A stretch of 64,000 bases of DNA, from NCBI RefSeq assembly GCF_020520425.1, contig NC_079489.1, positions 21,910,001-21,974,000 of the forward strand, given 5' to 3'. The notes beneath the pieces were generated by a model. It saw only the letters and a program-made list of their open reading frames with translations, was not told the origin of the DNA and did no database searches. The DNA is from Spinacia oleracea (lineage: Eukaryota; Streptophyta; Magnoliopsida; Caryophyllales; Amaranthaceae). Positions 1-10,802 of the stretch are shown here, piece after piece; the first letter of the stretch is position 1, and every line of letters begins with the position of its first letter. The translations under genes and the position numbers were made by a program.

Positions 1-2379
1 CACAAAAATTTAAACCAAGTAGGGGCATCCGCCAAGGTGACCCCCTCTCACCTTACCTATTTGTAATGTGCATGGAGAGACTGTATCAAACGATTGAGGA
101 AGCGATAGTTCAAAAGAAATGGAGACCAATCCGAGCCAGCCGCAATGGTCCGCTACTTTCTAACTTGTTTTTCGCCGACGATATTGTTTTATTTGCTGAA
201 GCGGAACATGGCCAAGCTAGTGTGATTAACGAGTGCCTGGAACGTTTTTGCCTCGCCTCGGGGCAAAAAGTGAGCTTATCGAAATCTAGAGTGTATTTTT
301 CCAAGAATACGAGTCTAGAGCAGCAAACTGAGATTTGTGAAGCACAGAACATTGAAGCCAGTGATGATCTTGGTCTATATTTGGGCATGCCAACCCTTAC
401 GGGACGTGTAACAAAGGACACTTTCAGCCACATTTGTGAAAAGATCGATCGCCGACTTGCTGGCTGGAAAACTAAGTACCTCTCACTTGCGGGAAGAGTT
501 ACCTTGGCTAAATCCACACTCACTACCATGGCCTACTATTCGATGCAAACGGCCAAACTCCCACGGTCTATATGTGATGATATCGACAAGAAGACACGGA
601 GATTTGTGTGGGGAGGGTCTGAGGACAAGAAAGGTGTCCATCTCCTCTCACGGGAGACTCTTCAGAAGCCACGAAGTCATGGTGGTATTGCTATTTCTTC
701 GGCTAGACAAGCCAATGCCGCGTTTCTAACTAAACTAGGCTGGCGGGTCCTATCGGAGCCTGATTCGCTGTGGTCACGTGTGTTAAGACATAAGTATTGC
801 AGTGGAAGATGTGATGTGGACATGTTTGAGCCGAAACATGGAATGTCCAATGTTTGGAGTGGCATTACGGAAAATGCTAAGTTCTTATGTGAGGGCATGC
901 GTTCAGCTGTGGGTAATGGTTCACGCACTCTTTTCTGGGATCATCGTTGGGCAACTTCGGAACCCCTTAGTACAATGATCACTCACCCCATCCCCTCCGA
1001 GCTTGTAGGAGTCACAGTAGAGGAAATGTGGGACATGGATAATGGTTGGAAATGGACTGTGTTTGCTCCTTACCTCCCCCAAGAAGTGTTGAAAATTATT
1101 CAATCTCATGAACTTAAGAATGATCCTAACATTGGGGATTTAATATACTGGCAGAAGGGTTCGAAGGGTAAATTTACCATTCGTTCGGCACTTCGTATTA
1201 TGCAGAATGTTAGTGATGCAACTGATGATGACTGTTGGGATTTGATATGGCAGGCTCCAGTTCAACAGAGAATAAGGGCTTTTCTATGGATCGCGTGCCA
1301 TGATAGACTAATGGGGAATGCGAATAGATACATGAGACACATGACTGATTCACCTAAGTGTGTTATCTGTAATGCAGAGGAGGAATCCACCCTCCATATT
1401 CTTCGAGACTGCCCAGCAGCCAAGATGGTGTGGCGTAGACTTAGTGGGCCTAGCCATACTCCACGCTTTTTCCATCTACCTCTCAAGCAATGGCTGGTGG
1501 ACAACATCAATCATGAGATAGTCGAGAACAAACCTGTTTGGTCGACCTATTTCGGTGTAGCACTGTGGTGGATATGGCGGTGGAGAAACAATCTAATCTT
1601 TAGTCGAAGAGAAGAAATTCCAGTTGATGTTGGAGCTTTCATTCAGGTTAGATATGATGAAGCCCGGAGAGTGCTCGAAGAAGACATTACAGGAAGCAGC
1701 TCAAGCAGTCCAACAAGAAGAGAGATTCACATACAATGGTTGTTTCCTAAACCTGGTTGGTATGCACTAAATACGGATGGGGCAGCGAAAGGGTGCCCGG
1801 GGCCAGCAGGAGGGGGAGCCATAATTCGCGATCATACAGGCCGTTTTGTCTCTGCCGTAACAGCAAACTTTGGCCTTTGTTCGGCCTTCTCAGCTGAGAT
1901 GAAGGCACTTGTGCGTGGTCTTGATCTTGCCCGTAACCTGCGTATTACTAAGTTACTAGTACAGATGGATAATATTGCTTGTATCCAAGCTCTCAAGAGC
2001 ACTGATACAATTCACAATGAATGCACCCACCTGATTAATATCTGTCGTGAAATGATCCAAGATGCAAGCTGGAAGATTGATATAGTCCACGTATACCGAG
2101 AGGGCAACCGCGCCGCGGACTGGTTAGCAAACCAGGGAGTGCTACAGGAGGAGCAGATACGGGTGCTAGGCCTTGTTCCACCTTTCCTCGCCAGAATCAT
2201 AGAAGAAGACAGCAGGGGAGTGGCACTGCCACGATCTATACCTGCTTAGAGTTTTTATTTAGTTCGTTGTTCCTTTTTTTTTTTTTTTTTTTTTACTTTC
2301 TTTACTTTCTGTTTGCTTTTATTTTGTTTTTTTTCTTATTTTGGATGTATGTCCTCATATGAATCAAAAAAAAAAAAAA
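1..2379 (+). mobile_element. LINE (L1-type), 3' portion, truncated by window edge
   Basis: The 3' half of a non-LTR retrotransposon. It consists of the C-terminal part of ORF2 (open from base 3 to the stop at 2249), a short T-rich 3' UTR and an oligo(A) tract near 2367-2379 that probably marks the 3' end. The 5' half lies outside the window. I could not define a target-site duplication because only one end is visible. Confidence 0.8.
3..2249 (+). CDS. LINE ORF2 C-terminal part: reverse transcriptase, zf-RVT and RNase H
   Basis: Partial ORF2 protein of a plant L1 LINE, which copies element RNA at the nicked target. The frame is open from base 3, so the Met at 66 is internal. Upstream of it the frame reads the RT motif with RQGDPLSPYLF. 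Counting from the Met at 66, the catalytic FADD box is at residues 36-39. A zf-RVT-like segment with Cys/His pairs (CVICN...LHILRDC) lies near 435-455, and a C-terminal RNase H domain starts with NTDGAAKG near 570. RNase H acidic positions continue in SAEMKAL, VQMDN and REGNRAADWLA. The reading frame is uninterrupted for about 750 codons, so the copy is not badly decayed. The endonuclease domain and ORF1 would lie to the left of the window. The zf-RVT plus RNase H arrangement is known in plant L1 elements. Host genes with the same RNase H fold exist, but the RT core excludes them. Confidence 0.9.
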   Translation, partial: QKFKPSRGIRQGDPLSPYLFVMCMERLYQTIEEAIVQKKWRPIRASRNGPLLSNLFFADDIVLFAEAEHGQASVINECLERFCLASGQKVSLSKSRVYFSKNTSLEQQTEICEAQNIEASDDLGLYLGMPTLTGRVTKDTFSHICEKIDRRLAGWKTKYLSLAGRVTLAKSTLTTMAYYSMQTAKLPRSICDDIDKKTRRFVWGGSEDKKGVHLLSRETLQKPRSHGGIAISSARQANAAFLTKLGWRVLSEPDSLWSRVLRHKYCSGRCDVDMFEPKHGMSNVWSGITENAKFLCEGMRSAVGNGSRTLFWDHRWATSEPLSTMITHPIPSELVGVTVEEMWDMDNGWKWTVFAPYLPQEVLKIIQSHELKNDPNIGDLIYWQKGSKGKFTIRSALRIMQNVSDATDDDCWDLIWQAPVQQRIRAFLWIACHDRLMGNANRYMRHMTDSPKCVICNAEEESTLHILRDCPAAKMVWRRLSGPSHTPRFFHLPLKQWLVDNINHEIVENKPVWSTYFGVALWWIWRWRNNLIFSRREEIPVDVGAFIQVRYDEARRVLEEDITGSSSSSPTRREIHIQWLFPKPGWYALNTDGAAKGCPGPAGGGAIIRDHTGRFVSAVTANFGLCSAFSAEMKALVRGLDLARNLRITKLLVQMDNIACIQALKSTDTIHNECTHLINICREMIQDASWKIDIVHVYREGNRAADWLANQGVLQEEQIRVLGLVPPFLARIIEEDSRGVALPRSIPA

Positions 2380-2480
2380 TACTTAAAAGAGGTATGTACA
2401 TTTTCTCAAGTTTTCATCAATTTTTTTTTTTGGACATACAGTTTTCGTCATTCATTGATTCGTGGATAATTGAAAAAATA

Positions 2481-2890
2481 ACGAATGTATTACTACATCC
2501 GTTTTAAAATAATTTTTACACTTTTAATTTTAATATGTTTTACAATGTTATTTACACTTTGCTTTATTTTATTTTTGGACATAAAATTTACTATCTTATC
2601 TTCTTACCCCATGAAATAACGAATGTATTACCTCCGTTTTAAACTAATATTTACACTTTTTATTTTAATTCGTTTTATAATGTTATTTACATTTTGCTTT
2701 ATTCTATTTTTGAACTTAAAGTTTACTATCTTATCTTCTTACCCCATGAAATAACGAATGTATTACCTCCGTTTTAAAATAATCTTTACACTTTTTATTT
2801 TAATCCGTTTTAGAATGTTATTTATACTTTGCTTTGTTCTATTTTTGGACATGAAATTTACCGGAGTATCTTATCTTCTTACCCCACGAT
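2481..2890. repeat. Three tandem ~135-bp MITE-like units
   Basis: Three head-to-tail units begin at about 2481, 2619 and 2754. Each runs from ACGAATGTATTAC and CTCCGTTTTAAA through ATTTACACTTTG to TCTTATCTTCTTACCCC. The CTCCGTTTTAAAATAA start resembles Stowaway-type MITE ends common in plants. No coding capacity. Confidence 0.75.
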
Positions 2891-2963
2891 ATTTACAAAT
2901 TTTCACAAATTTTCTTTTACTTTATTCATTTTTTTTCTTACACTCACATACATTACACATTTA

Positions 2964-3085
2964 CCAATGATGTCTTGGCCTAGTGGTTAAGACTGAGGGT
3001 TTGTGTACAATAAGTCTCAGGTTCGATCCCCCGCCCCCATTTGTAATTTATATTGACCTTGTGGCTCATTCGCACAAAAAAAAAT
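2964..3085 (+). mobile_element. tRNA-derived SINE with 16-bp TSD
   Basis: A short retroposon with an internal RNA polymerase III promoter: A box TGGCCTAGTGG at 2976-2986 and B box GGTTCGATCCC at 3020-3030, at tRNA-like spacing. It ends in an A-rich tail (about 3075-3084). It is flanked by a perfect 16-bp direct repeat ATACATTACACATTTA at 2948-2963 and 3086-3101, the signature of LINE-machinery insertion. The insertion lies about 440 bp upstream of the methyltransferase start codon. It is not a functional tRNA, because there is no closed cloverleaf and the 3' half is unrelated to tRNA. Confidence 0.9.
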
Positions 3086-3523
3086 ATACATTACACATTT
3101 ATCTTACTTTATTCATGTTTTATTATATTCAATCAACTTTTCTACTTTTGTCTTAATATTTATGCAAATAATAACCGTACCTTTATGAAATGGAGATAGT
3201 ATAATTTATATAACAGTGTATTCTAAAATAATAAATGTGATTATTATTTCTCATAAAAGCGATAATTTCCAAATAAGAAAATGACCAAAATACCCTTAAA
3301 ATATGTTAAGTGGCAAAGGCTCCCTCATTGAAGCAAGGGATATAATTGTCTAATAAAATTATACTCATAAAAGTCGTACTACATGTATATTTGTCGGCTG
3401 TGTTGTCGCCCCACCTAACTCAACTAACTTTGGCTCAAAAACACACTTGTTGTTCTTGTTGTTGTTGTTGTTGTTCTTCTTCTTCTCCTTGGTTGTTTTT
3501 CCAGAACAGTCGCAAACAGAGAA

Positions 3524-6500
3524 ATGGCATTAGATGTGGGAGTAACACAGAAATATGGTGAACCATCATATTGGAATAAAAGGTACAAACATGATAAAAC
3601 CCCATTTGATTGGTACCAGAATTACACCTCTTTAGCTCCTCTTCTTCGTCTTTATGTCCCTCCTCCTCATCGTCGTATCCTCATCGTCGGTTGCGGCAAC
3701 TCCGGTTTGTTTTCTTTTTTTATTACTATTTACTATTACGGTTATCACAATTTCATTAATTAATTGGTATTCATTTTAGAAATTAATCAAAATATCATTT
3801 AATCGTCGATCAGTCCGCATGTATCATTTTCCTTGTTATTGTTATTGCTAGTAACATTATTTTATGTTTTTCATTGATTCATTTCAATTTTTCTGTATAG
3901 TGGGAATTTTTTTGATTTTTATCATATGATCTCATGTTATTTAATTAATTTTAATGGTGTGATTGTTTGATATGATTATGATCATGTAGTTGTTTGATTG
4001 TTTGTTTTTGTAATTAATTAATTAATAAATAAAATTGGTGCATTTCATTTCATTTATGTTATTTTTTAATCAGTTGGATTCAAAATATGGAGTATTTTTT
4101 TTGGTATTGAAAACATTCATTCTTCAACCTAATAATGGTAAAATACTCTGACAACTGTGTTTGTTAATGATAAAGTCAATGCTAAGGTAAATGCGATTTT
4201 GTTTACCTAGACCTGATCAAGATGGGCCCGGCCCGCCCGAATTTTTTGCGGGTTTGGGCAGAATTTTCCGATCCGGTTTCGGGGCCCGGTCCGACCCGAC
4301 CCGGAAATTTTATTTTTTTGGGCGGGTTTGGGAAACACAAAAATACACTTTTTTAGTTATAAATTTGGCCCGGCCCGAATGGCCCGAAAATTACGGGGTT
4401 GGGCACAATTTTTTGGCCCGAATCTTGGCCCGTCCCGACATAGCGGGTGATTTTTTACGCTCAAGCCCGGCCCGAACCCGGCACGGCCTGCCATTTGATC
4501 AGGTCTAGATTTTGAGTAAGTATTCCCTCCGTCCCTTTTATTCTTTACGTTAGCTATCATGTAAGCGATTTAACAAATAAGTAATGTAGATAAAGATTCT
4601 CTTTTTGTTTAACTTAAACAATGCAAATTACGTTTATTAATCATATTTTTCACTTTTATCAAAAATTTAACATTGGAAAAATAAGAAAGAAATGGGAAAG
4701 TGTGAGAGATTTAATCGTTAAAATGAGCCAATGAATTTGATTGGTTGAAATAATCATTTGGCACGATTTTTGACAAAATATTAGCGATTTTTATGCTACA
4801 ATATAAAACGAAAGATTCTAAGTGTAAAGATTAAAATGAGACACTAGAAACAGAAAAGGTAAATAATAAATTGGGACAGAGTGATTATATTATAATATGG
4901 ACAATTAAAGATTTATTTATTAGAACACACATACAGTTAAGGTAAACCGCTACTTCGGTCAGGCTCTTCGTTATCACTACCAGTATTGAAATGTTGGTTA
5001 AAAGATTTTGAAAATAGGCGGTACAACGAACTTCGAATTAATCATATTTATGATATTATTGAAAATTGACAACTGAAAACTATAACTATACAGTACTACT
5101 GGTTTCCAAACTATTGTCTTTTTCTTCCTCTTGTCAAAAAAAAAAAAAAAAACTATTGTCTTTTTCTGGTGTACGGAACCACTTCCAAAGTACATAAAGC
5201 ACTTTTGGATATGGTGCCAAATGTGGCTCCAAGTTATGTTGGATTAAAGACATGACGACGTGAAATGACCAGTTTACCACTGAGATTGATTGACGGTACA
5301 TAGAGCTTGTATTTCTTAGAGGAATTATTATGAATATTTGTTGAGGATAACGTAGTTAAATCCTCAACAATATCCGAATATATGAACTTATATGTCTGGA
5401 CCTTGTATTGGAAATTGATGTGGTCAAAGGTGCAAGACTTTTGAGGATCTTTTATGTTTGTTGTATATTCTCTTTTGTCTGTTTTTCTGGGCAGAAGAAG
5501 CAAAGATTTGACCTGCGCGGTCAACTCATAAGTCTCCTGTAGTTTGTAGTTTGTAGTTTGTAGTTTGTAGTTTGTAGTTTAGTGAGGATGCTTAAGCCTC
5601 AGTTTCTGCTAAATCTTTGTGTTAGCTGTTTGACTTCTGTACTCCAAAAGAAGAAAGGTGGTGTTGAGGAGAGGAGAAATCAATGTTGACAACGTCACAA
5701 CGGAATAGGAAAAGGAAGTATCTGATGTTGTATTGCTGGACTGTTGGTATTGTCAGCTGAGGTAATTAAGGTGATGTTGCTTAAACTGAAAACATACTAG
5801 CCATTTCTTAGCACCGAACTGAATTTTACTGGATTTTCTTCAAATGACTGAAATATTAGACTTCTTTGTAGTTCCTCGTGGACTTTTCAGTTAATATATC
5901 GTGGTAGCTAATATTGACTAACACGTGGAGAAACAAGAGGCAAACATATTGATGTGATGATTTATAGTTAAGTTTTCTGCCCCAATAATTCTTACCGAGT
6001 ACCCAAGACGTTAACATATTCCCTTGTTCCTCTTAGGTCTTCCTCCTCTCTTGCTTTTGGCAAGCAAGATAAAAAGAGTGCTTGCAAAAATCACGAGGAG
6101 AGCAAACCTTGTATGAAAGATTCCTCTAACTCAAGATCCTCTTCCTCTTCTCGTTAGACTATGCTAGATCTTTATCACCGATCCATTGATCGTGCTGTAC
6201 TGCATGTGTAAAAAACTGAAATGATCCTCAGTCTTTTCCTTTTATCTGCGAGTGACTAATGATGATTCTGTCTCCTCAAGCCAATAGGCCCAAGATAATG
6301 AGCCATATCCCATAATTTGGAGACTTTCAAAAAACACAAGTTGTTGGGATATAAAACTGGTATCTAACTATCTATATGTTCCAGTATGTGACTTGTCGTC
6401 CTCCTACACTTTTCCTTTTGTAAATGCAGTCTTTGCCTTTCTTACTTAGGAGAAATTTTGAGATTTGCCTCCTCATTAAGTTTATGTGAAGCACATTTTG

Positions 6501-8185
6501 TCCTACATTTCTGTATTATTGAATACCGCTTTCATGATTTTGCCTCTCAACCCACCTGGTATGATGTATACTTTAACTAGTTAGCACCCGTACAGTGCAC
6601 ATTATCATTAATTTTGTTTGAACATTTAGTTTATTCAAATGCTATGTTAATATGTGTGATAAAGGTAATTTCAAAGTGGACGTTAATTAATAATTCTGAT
6701 TTCCAATGCCAATAACTAAGAAAAGGGAGTTGCATTTAGATGCAATAATAAAAGTGTGCTTTAGTATGTAATAATATAGCTTTTTCTCTCTATGGTTGCA
6801 GCATTTAGTGAAGACATGGCAGATGATGGATACGAGGATATTGTCAACATCGATATATCCTCTGTAGCGATTGAAGCAATGCAGAAAAAACACTCTAACC
6901 ACCCACAACTTAAGTGTATCCTCAATATAATCTATTTATTTCTGTTTGACTTGTAAAAATGATCATCAATTTTAGTTTTAGGAGAATCTGTTATCTTGTT
7001 GAGCTTGGTATTTTGACAAAGTGTGATAAGATATTAGGTATAACACAAGAGTTTTAAATTTTAATTCTCAGTTACTTATCCTTAACAACTTGGTAGATTT
7101 TACTATGGATGTTCGAGAAATGGGTACCCTTGAAACAGGCTCATTTGATGCAGTTATTGACAAAGGTACTTGTTTTACTTCTGAAAAGCGTCACAATTAT
7201 GTTGCCAAAAAACAAGGCAAAAATGTTACTTAGATATGTTTGTCTGTTTTTTCCATCTAACGCGGCTTTCTGATACTTTCCAGGAACACTTGATACTATT
7301 CTGGTGAGTATTGTTTGAAAAGTAGTTTTGTCTTCGACAAAGGGAAATGTGCGCTTACAGAGTTTGTTTTTACAGTGTGGGAACGACTCAAAGCAGAACT
7401 CTTCTAGTATGCTTGCGGAAGTTGGGCGGTACGTGTAGTAGCAAAACTGTTGAGAACTAATGTTATTGTTTTCTTTTTCGATACATTGATCGATCATTTA
7501 TTGAAGCCGTTATTTTATAAACTATAGGGTCCTCAAGGACAAAGGGGTTTATATACTGGTAATTATGTCTATCCTCACTTTCTCTCTTTCCTTCACCAAA
7601 ATAATTGAGTATTCAGTTTTTCGGTTCTTGTTTGTTCGGCTTCAAAACTAATCCTTGCATTGAATATCCTGATTCACTAAATTGGGTTGAAAAGTATTTA
7701 ATTTTGTATGGCCGTAACTGCATGGTCTCTATTGATTGATGCAGATTACATATGGAGCACCCTCATACCGTTTAGTGTATCTGAAGAATTCATGCAAGTG
7801 GAAGATAAAGCTCCATGTGATAGGTTGGTGGGAAATGTATGAATAGAATACTTGTTAATATTACCTGGAAATTTATTGTTTTCTCAAGTTTACATGAGTT
7901 GTTCAACAGAAAAATCAATCTCTGGCGTAAAAGATGTAGACAGAAAAACATGGGAGCTTACGAAACCTGTTCCCTTAAATCAGAAGGGAAAGTCCATGGA
8001 AGATTTCATTGGCGCGACCCCGGATGTTCATTATATATACGTCTGTGTTAAAGTGAGTGTGTTGCATTCTGTGACAGATTTCTTGAGTTTATCCAACTTT
8101 TATGCCTTCGGATTACTCATGGTTATTTGTGTTATAGGATGATTCGTTGGAACGGGGAGAAATAGACGAGTCTGTAGTTGAGTGA
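3524..8185 (+). CDS. SAM-dependent methyltransferase, EEF1AKMT4/METTL13-like (9 exons)
   Basis: Class I SAM methyltransferase of the family that includes human EEF1AKMT4, which methylates a lysine of elongation factor 1A; a plant substrate is inferred only. Proposed exons: 3524-3704, 6802-6915, 7097-7165, 7284-7303, 7376-7428, 7528-7558, 7745-7823, 7910-8052 and 8138-8185. All junctions are GT-AG and keep frame, giving 245 aa, close to the family length of about 255. An N-terminal YGEPSYWNKRY...FDWYQ block precedes motif I (VGCGNSA, residues 55-61). The acidic NID of motif II ends at residue 78, and FDAVIDKGTLD follows. Exon 4 is a 20-bp microexon. Intron 1 is about 3.1 kb and carries two MITEs. 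The 5' UTR has a TTG/CTT-rich microsatellite (about 3449-3490). The ATG at 3524 is chosen because it opens the conserved N-terminus. It looks like the only conserved housekeeping-type gene in the window. Confidence 0.88.
4207..4508. mobile_element. MITE-like element with perfect 14-bp TIRs, GC-rich interior
   Basis: Inside intron 1 of the methyltransferase gene. The ends CTAGACCTGATCAA (4207-4220) and TTGATCAGGTCTAG (4495-4508) are perfect inverted repeats. The interior is rich in GGCCCGGCCCG-type words, in contrast to the AT-rich intron. I could not define a clear TSD. An ORF runs through it but is low complexity and not a gene. Confidence 0.75.
4523..4884. mobile_element. Stowaway-like MITE
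   Basis: Imperfect terminal inverted repeats: CTCCGTCCCTTTTATTCTTTAC at the left, matched by the complement of GTAAATAATAAATTGGGACAGAG at the right. The element lies in the same intron 15 bp after the GC-rich MITE. TA-type flanks are plausible. Confidence 0.65.
5539..5580. repeat. Heptanucleotide microsatellite (TAGTTTG)n
   Basis: About six copies of TAGTTTG in intron 1. The rest of the intron from 4885 to 6801 shows no gene or clear element. Confidence 0.85.
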
Positions 8186-8257
8186 CAATAATCTACATTC
8201 TAAACCACATCTATCATCTTTTGTACCTACTACTGGTGATGTCATGGAATGCTTCAG

Positions 8258-8358
8258 GGTCTTCAGCGACAGAATTCATGGTGCCTGTTATGTACTGCAA
8301 GCCTGTAAGACTGACTGATGTTTTGCAAGAAACTAAGCTAAAAACAGCTGATCCTCAG
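8258..8358 (+). other. Exon-like orphan coding segment
   Basis: An open stretch bounded by AG (TTCAG before 8258 or 8267) and GT (CAG|GT at 8359). It reads FMVPVMYCKPVRLTD and then LQETKLKTADPQ. It starts 73 bp after the methyltransferase stop and does not join that gene in frame by any GT-AG pair I can see. It may be an alternative terminal exon, a captured exon or a remnant of another gene. I do not recognise the family. Confidence 0.35.
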
Positions 8359-8423
8359 GTCAACTACTTTTTGCTAGATCTTTTGTGGTTACCTGGCTTT
8401 GGTAGTATTTCTGGTGACGGGTG

Positions 8424-9011
8424 ACACATATGTAGTATCATATGCACTCCATATATATACTTTGATATTTTGGAGAGATTAGCAGATAATGAAACATAAT
8501 TTGACTCATGTAACTGTAGGGAAATTTGTCCTTTTAAAACACCAACTTTGTTAGAGAGCGACAATATATATCTTGGTTTGTGTGAAAACACCTTATAAAA
8601 CAAATTACAAATGTGACATATCTCAGTAAGTAGAGAGCTATGGTACCAACTACAAGGACACGACTTAGGGAATTGAAATAACAGACTTGAACTTGGAAAA
8701 ACATAAAGAACTACCATCCAAACACACTTAAAACTTAAAAGGATCAAATGTGTTGAGGATGATTAATTGCTTGTACATACATAGCTCTACTTAAAAAGGA
8801 CATCACAAATTTGAACATTTATCATTAAGCTCTCTGGTCCTGATACGATTTTGAAACATTTATCATTAAGGTCTCTGGTCCATATCCATATATGAATGAT
8901 TAATTGTAGTAGATAATAAAGATATTAATGGTCAAAGTTGTGCGTTGGCAAACGTGTAAGTTAAAATGGTGCAACTATTTCTAAATGGAGGAAGTGAAGT
9001 ATATATATTAA
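8424..9011. other. Intergenic, no gene seen
   Basis: AT-rich 3' flank of the methyltransferase gene. It contains a short direct duplication (CATTTATCATTAAG followed by TCTCTGGTCC, near 8815 and 8858) and, at about 8930-9000, a remnant resembling one end of the neighbouring MITE. Confidence 0.6.
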
Positions 9012-9276
9012 GCTCTTCCTTCGTTCTCTTTTAATTGTAACATTTCACTTTTACACTATTTATATTACCATGTATTATCTTTTGACCGGTTTTGATGATT
9101 AATACATGAATTAAAACACAGTCACATGATTTTCTTAGATTCATCTCGATTTATATTTGCACAATATTAACTTTTGTAAATTTTACTCATACACAATTAG
9201 AGACAATAATGATCAAAGATATACGTTGACAATTGTGAAAGTCAAAATGTTGCCATTGAAATAGAAGGGAGGAAGT
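9012..9276. mobile_element. Stowaway-like MITE, diverged TIRs
   Basis: The left end reads CTTCCTTCGTTCTCTTTTAA and the right end is a diverged inverted copy ending in GAAGGGAGGAAG. The inner CAACATTTTGAC/TGTAACATTTCAC parts also pair imperfectly. About 265 bp, no coding capacity. Confidence 0.6.
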
Positions 9277-9374
9277 AAATAAAACTAAAAATAAGACTGG
9301 AAATAAATAATACGAAAAAATTAACTAGGTCGTCTTCTATCAGAATGGTTGATATTGTACTCCAAAATATACTA

Positions 9375-9515
9375 CAGAGTACTACCCCTTTTCATAATGT
9401 TCTTTACGTTTTCCTTAGCCCGTTTCAACATTTCATAATGTCTTTTACGTTGTGTTTTATACTACTTTTAGGCATGTAAATTTACTGTCTTATCTTTCTT
9501 ACCCCCACAACCGAT
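9375..9515. repeat. Diverged copy of the 2.5-kb MITE-like unit
   Basis: Shares the word order TTCATAATGT, TTTACGTT, GGCATGTAAATTTACTGTCTTATC and TTACCCCC with the units at 2481-2890. It looks like an old isolated copy. Confidence 0.45.
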
Positions 9516-10144
9516 AGGGGCCTTTGTTTTGGTGTTTAGAGAAAGGGAAAGACAATCAACTACCTTAATTTACTCCATTTCTTATCGTTTGTTAGACCAA
9601 ATTAATCATTCTCTTTACCCTATAAATTGCCCACTTCCCTCTACCACAAGTATTTATAATTAAGGAGAACTCCAAAAAGTTAAAGATCTTAGAAATTCTC
9701 TTACAGAATAGAGATAGATGATTTTTTTTATTAATAAAACAGAGCAATAACATTAGTGATACAAAGGCCATCCATAATACAAATGTCACAACAACGCCAA
9801 CCACTAAAAGAACAAAAGAATGTGAAACGTTGGGACGTTGGGTATCCTGTGGTCCTAAATGATTAAAGTCCTATAATTATATGGTATACTACTATCCTAT
9901 CTTTTTATAATTCAACTTTAATGGTGACAAAGCATTAAGAAAATCGATAATTATTGGGTTATTACTTACAATATTATCTAAGAGAGTCTTAATTTTTCCA
10001 ACCAACATAATCCTTAGACAAGGCCAGCTAATTCAATAAGTACACCTTTTCCTCTCTCTTTTTAGTTTTTACCAACTACTAGTAATATACTTGGCTTGAT
10101 ACTTAGAAACCATTGAGTTATCTTGTTGTTTCAAATAAAATAAA

Positions 10145-10248
10145 ATGAGGAAGGGTGCATATGTATTGATATTCTTGGTATGGGCTTTCATCACCATCAT
10201 CACTCCTCCACTTGTTCAATTGTCTTTCGCTGCTGCGGATCAAGCTGC

Positions 10249-10290
<42 letters not shown>

Positions 10291-10802
10291 AGCTCAAGCT
10301 CGGGCTAAGGCCACCGCTCAAGCAATACAAGGTAACACTTGACTAATATTTGAAATAATTAAAACTTAGTTGTTGTGTGTTAATCATGTTACGATTTTGT
10401 AACGTTCAAATAATTCCATTTGTGAATTCAAAACTATCACAAGCACGATTTAAAGGCAAAGCTCCTGTTGTCACTCTGGCCAGTAATTCACAAATCACAA
10501 TACTGGTGCTACGGCCTACGGAATATTATAGCCAAGTTTAAAATTGATCTCCCAACTTTTATTATTACTATGTTGGTAATATAGTTTCCTTTTTTATATG
10601 ACATGATAAAATGTTGTATTCAGATAAGCCCAGTGATGAAGAAGGAACAACAGTAAAACAGTACAGGAGAATGCTGGTGATGGTTGACGGAATCAACAAG
10701 CGAAAAGTGGCACTAGCCGATCCAGCATTACCACCTGCTAGTTCATATGGTCCACCACCAGCAGCATCACCAGCGCAGCCAACTGATCAGGAGGCAGAGT
10801 AA
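10145..10802 (+). CDS. Small secreted Ala/Gln-repeat protein (2 exons), unknown function
   Basis: Proposed exons 10145-10331 and 10624-10802 (GT-AG, phase 1, codon G|AT) give 121 aa. Residues 1-31 look like a signal peptide: MRKG, a hydrophobic core (VLIFLVWAFITIITPPL), then small residues before a cut near SFAAA. A (Ala-Gln)n tract of about eight repeats follows, encoded by a GCTCAG microsatellite. Exon 2 encodes an acidic stretch, a basic INKRKVA that could be a processing site, and a Pro/Ser-rich tail (PPASSYGPPPAASPAQP). This layout fits a precursor of a secreted peptide or a small wall protein, but I do not match it to CLE, CEP, RGF or PSK motifs. The repeat number is likely polymorphic. 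Exon pairing is predicted, not proven. Confidence 0.6.

Noticed and set aside
2971..3032. Possible tRNA gene
   Set aside because: Has A and B boxes, but no closed acceptor stem or anticodon arm. It has an A-rich tail and a TSD, so it is a SINE.
4191..4560. ORFs of 67-105 codons on both strands
   Set aside because: They run through the GC-rich MITE and its flank. No conserved domain.
6575..6605. TTAGCACCCGTACAGTGCAC-like sequence that could be the end of another mobile element in intron 1
   Set aside because: Only one end-like motif is visible, with no partner end or duplication.
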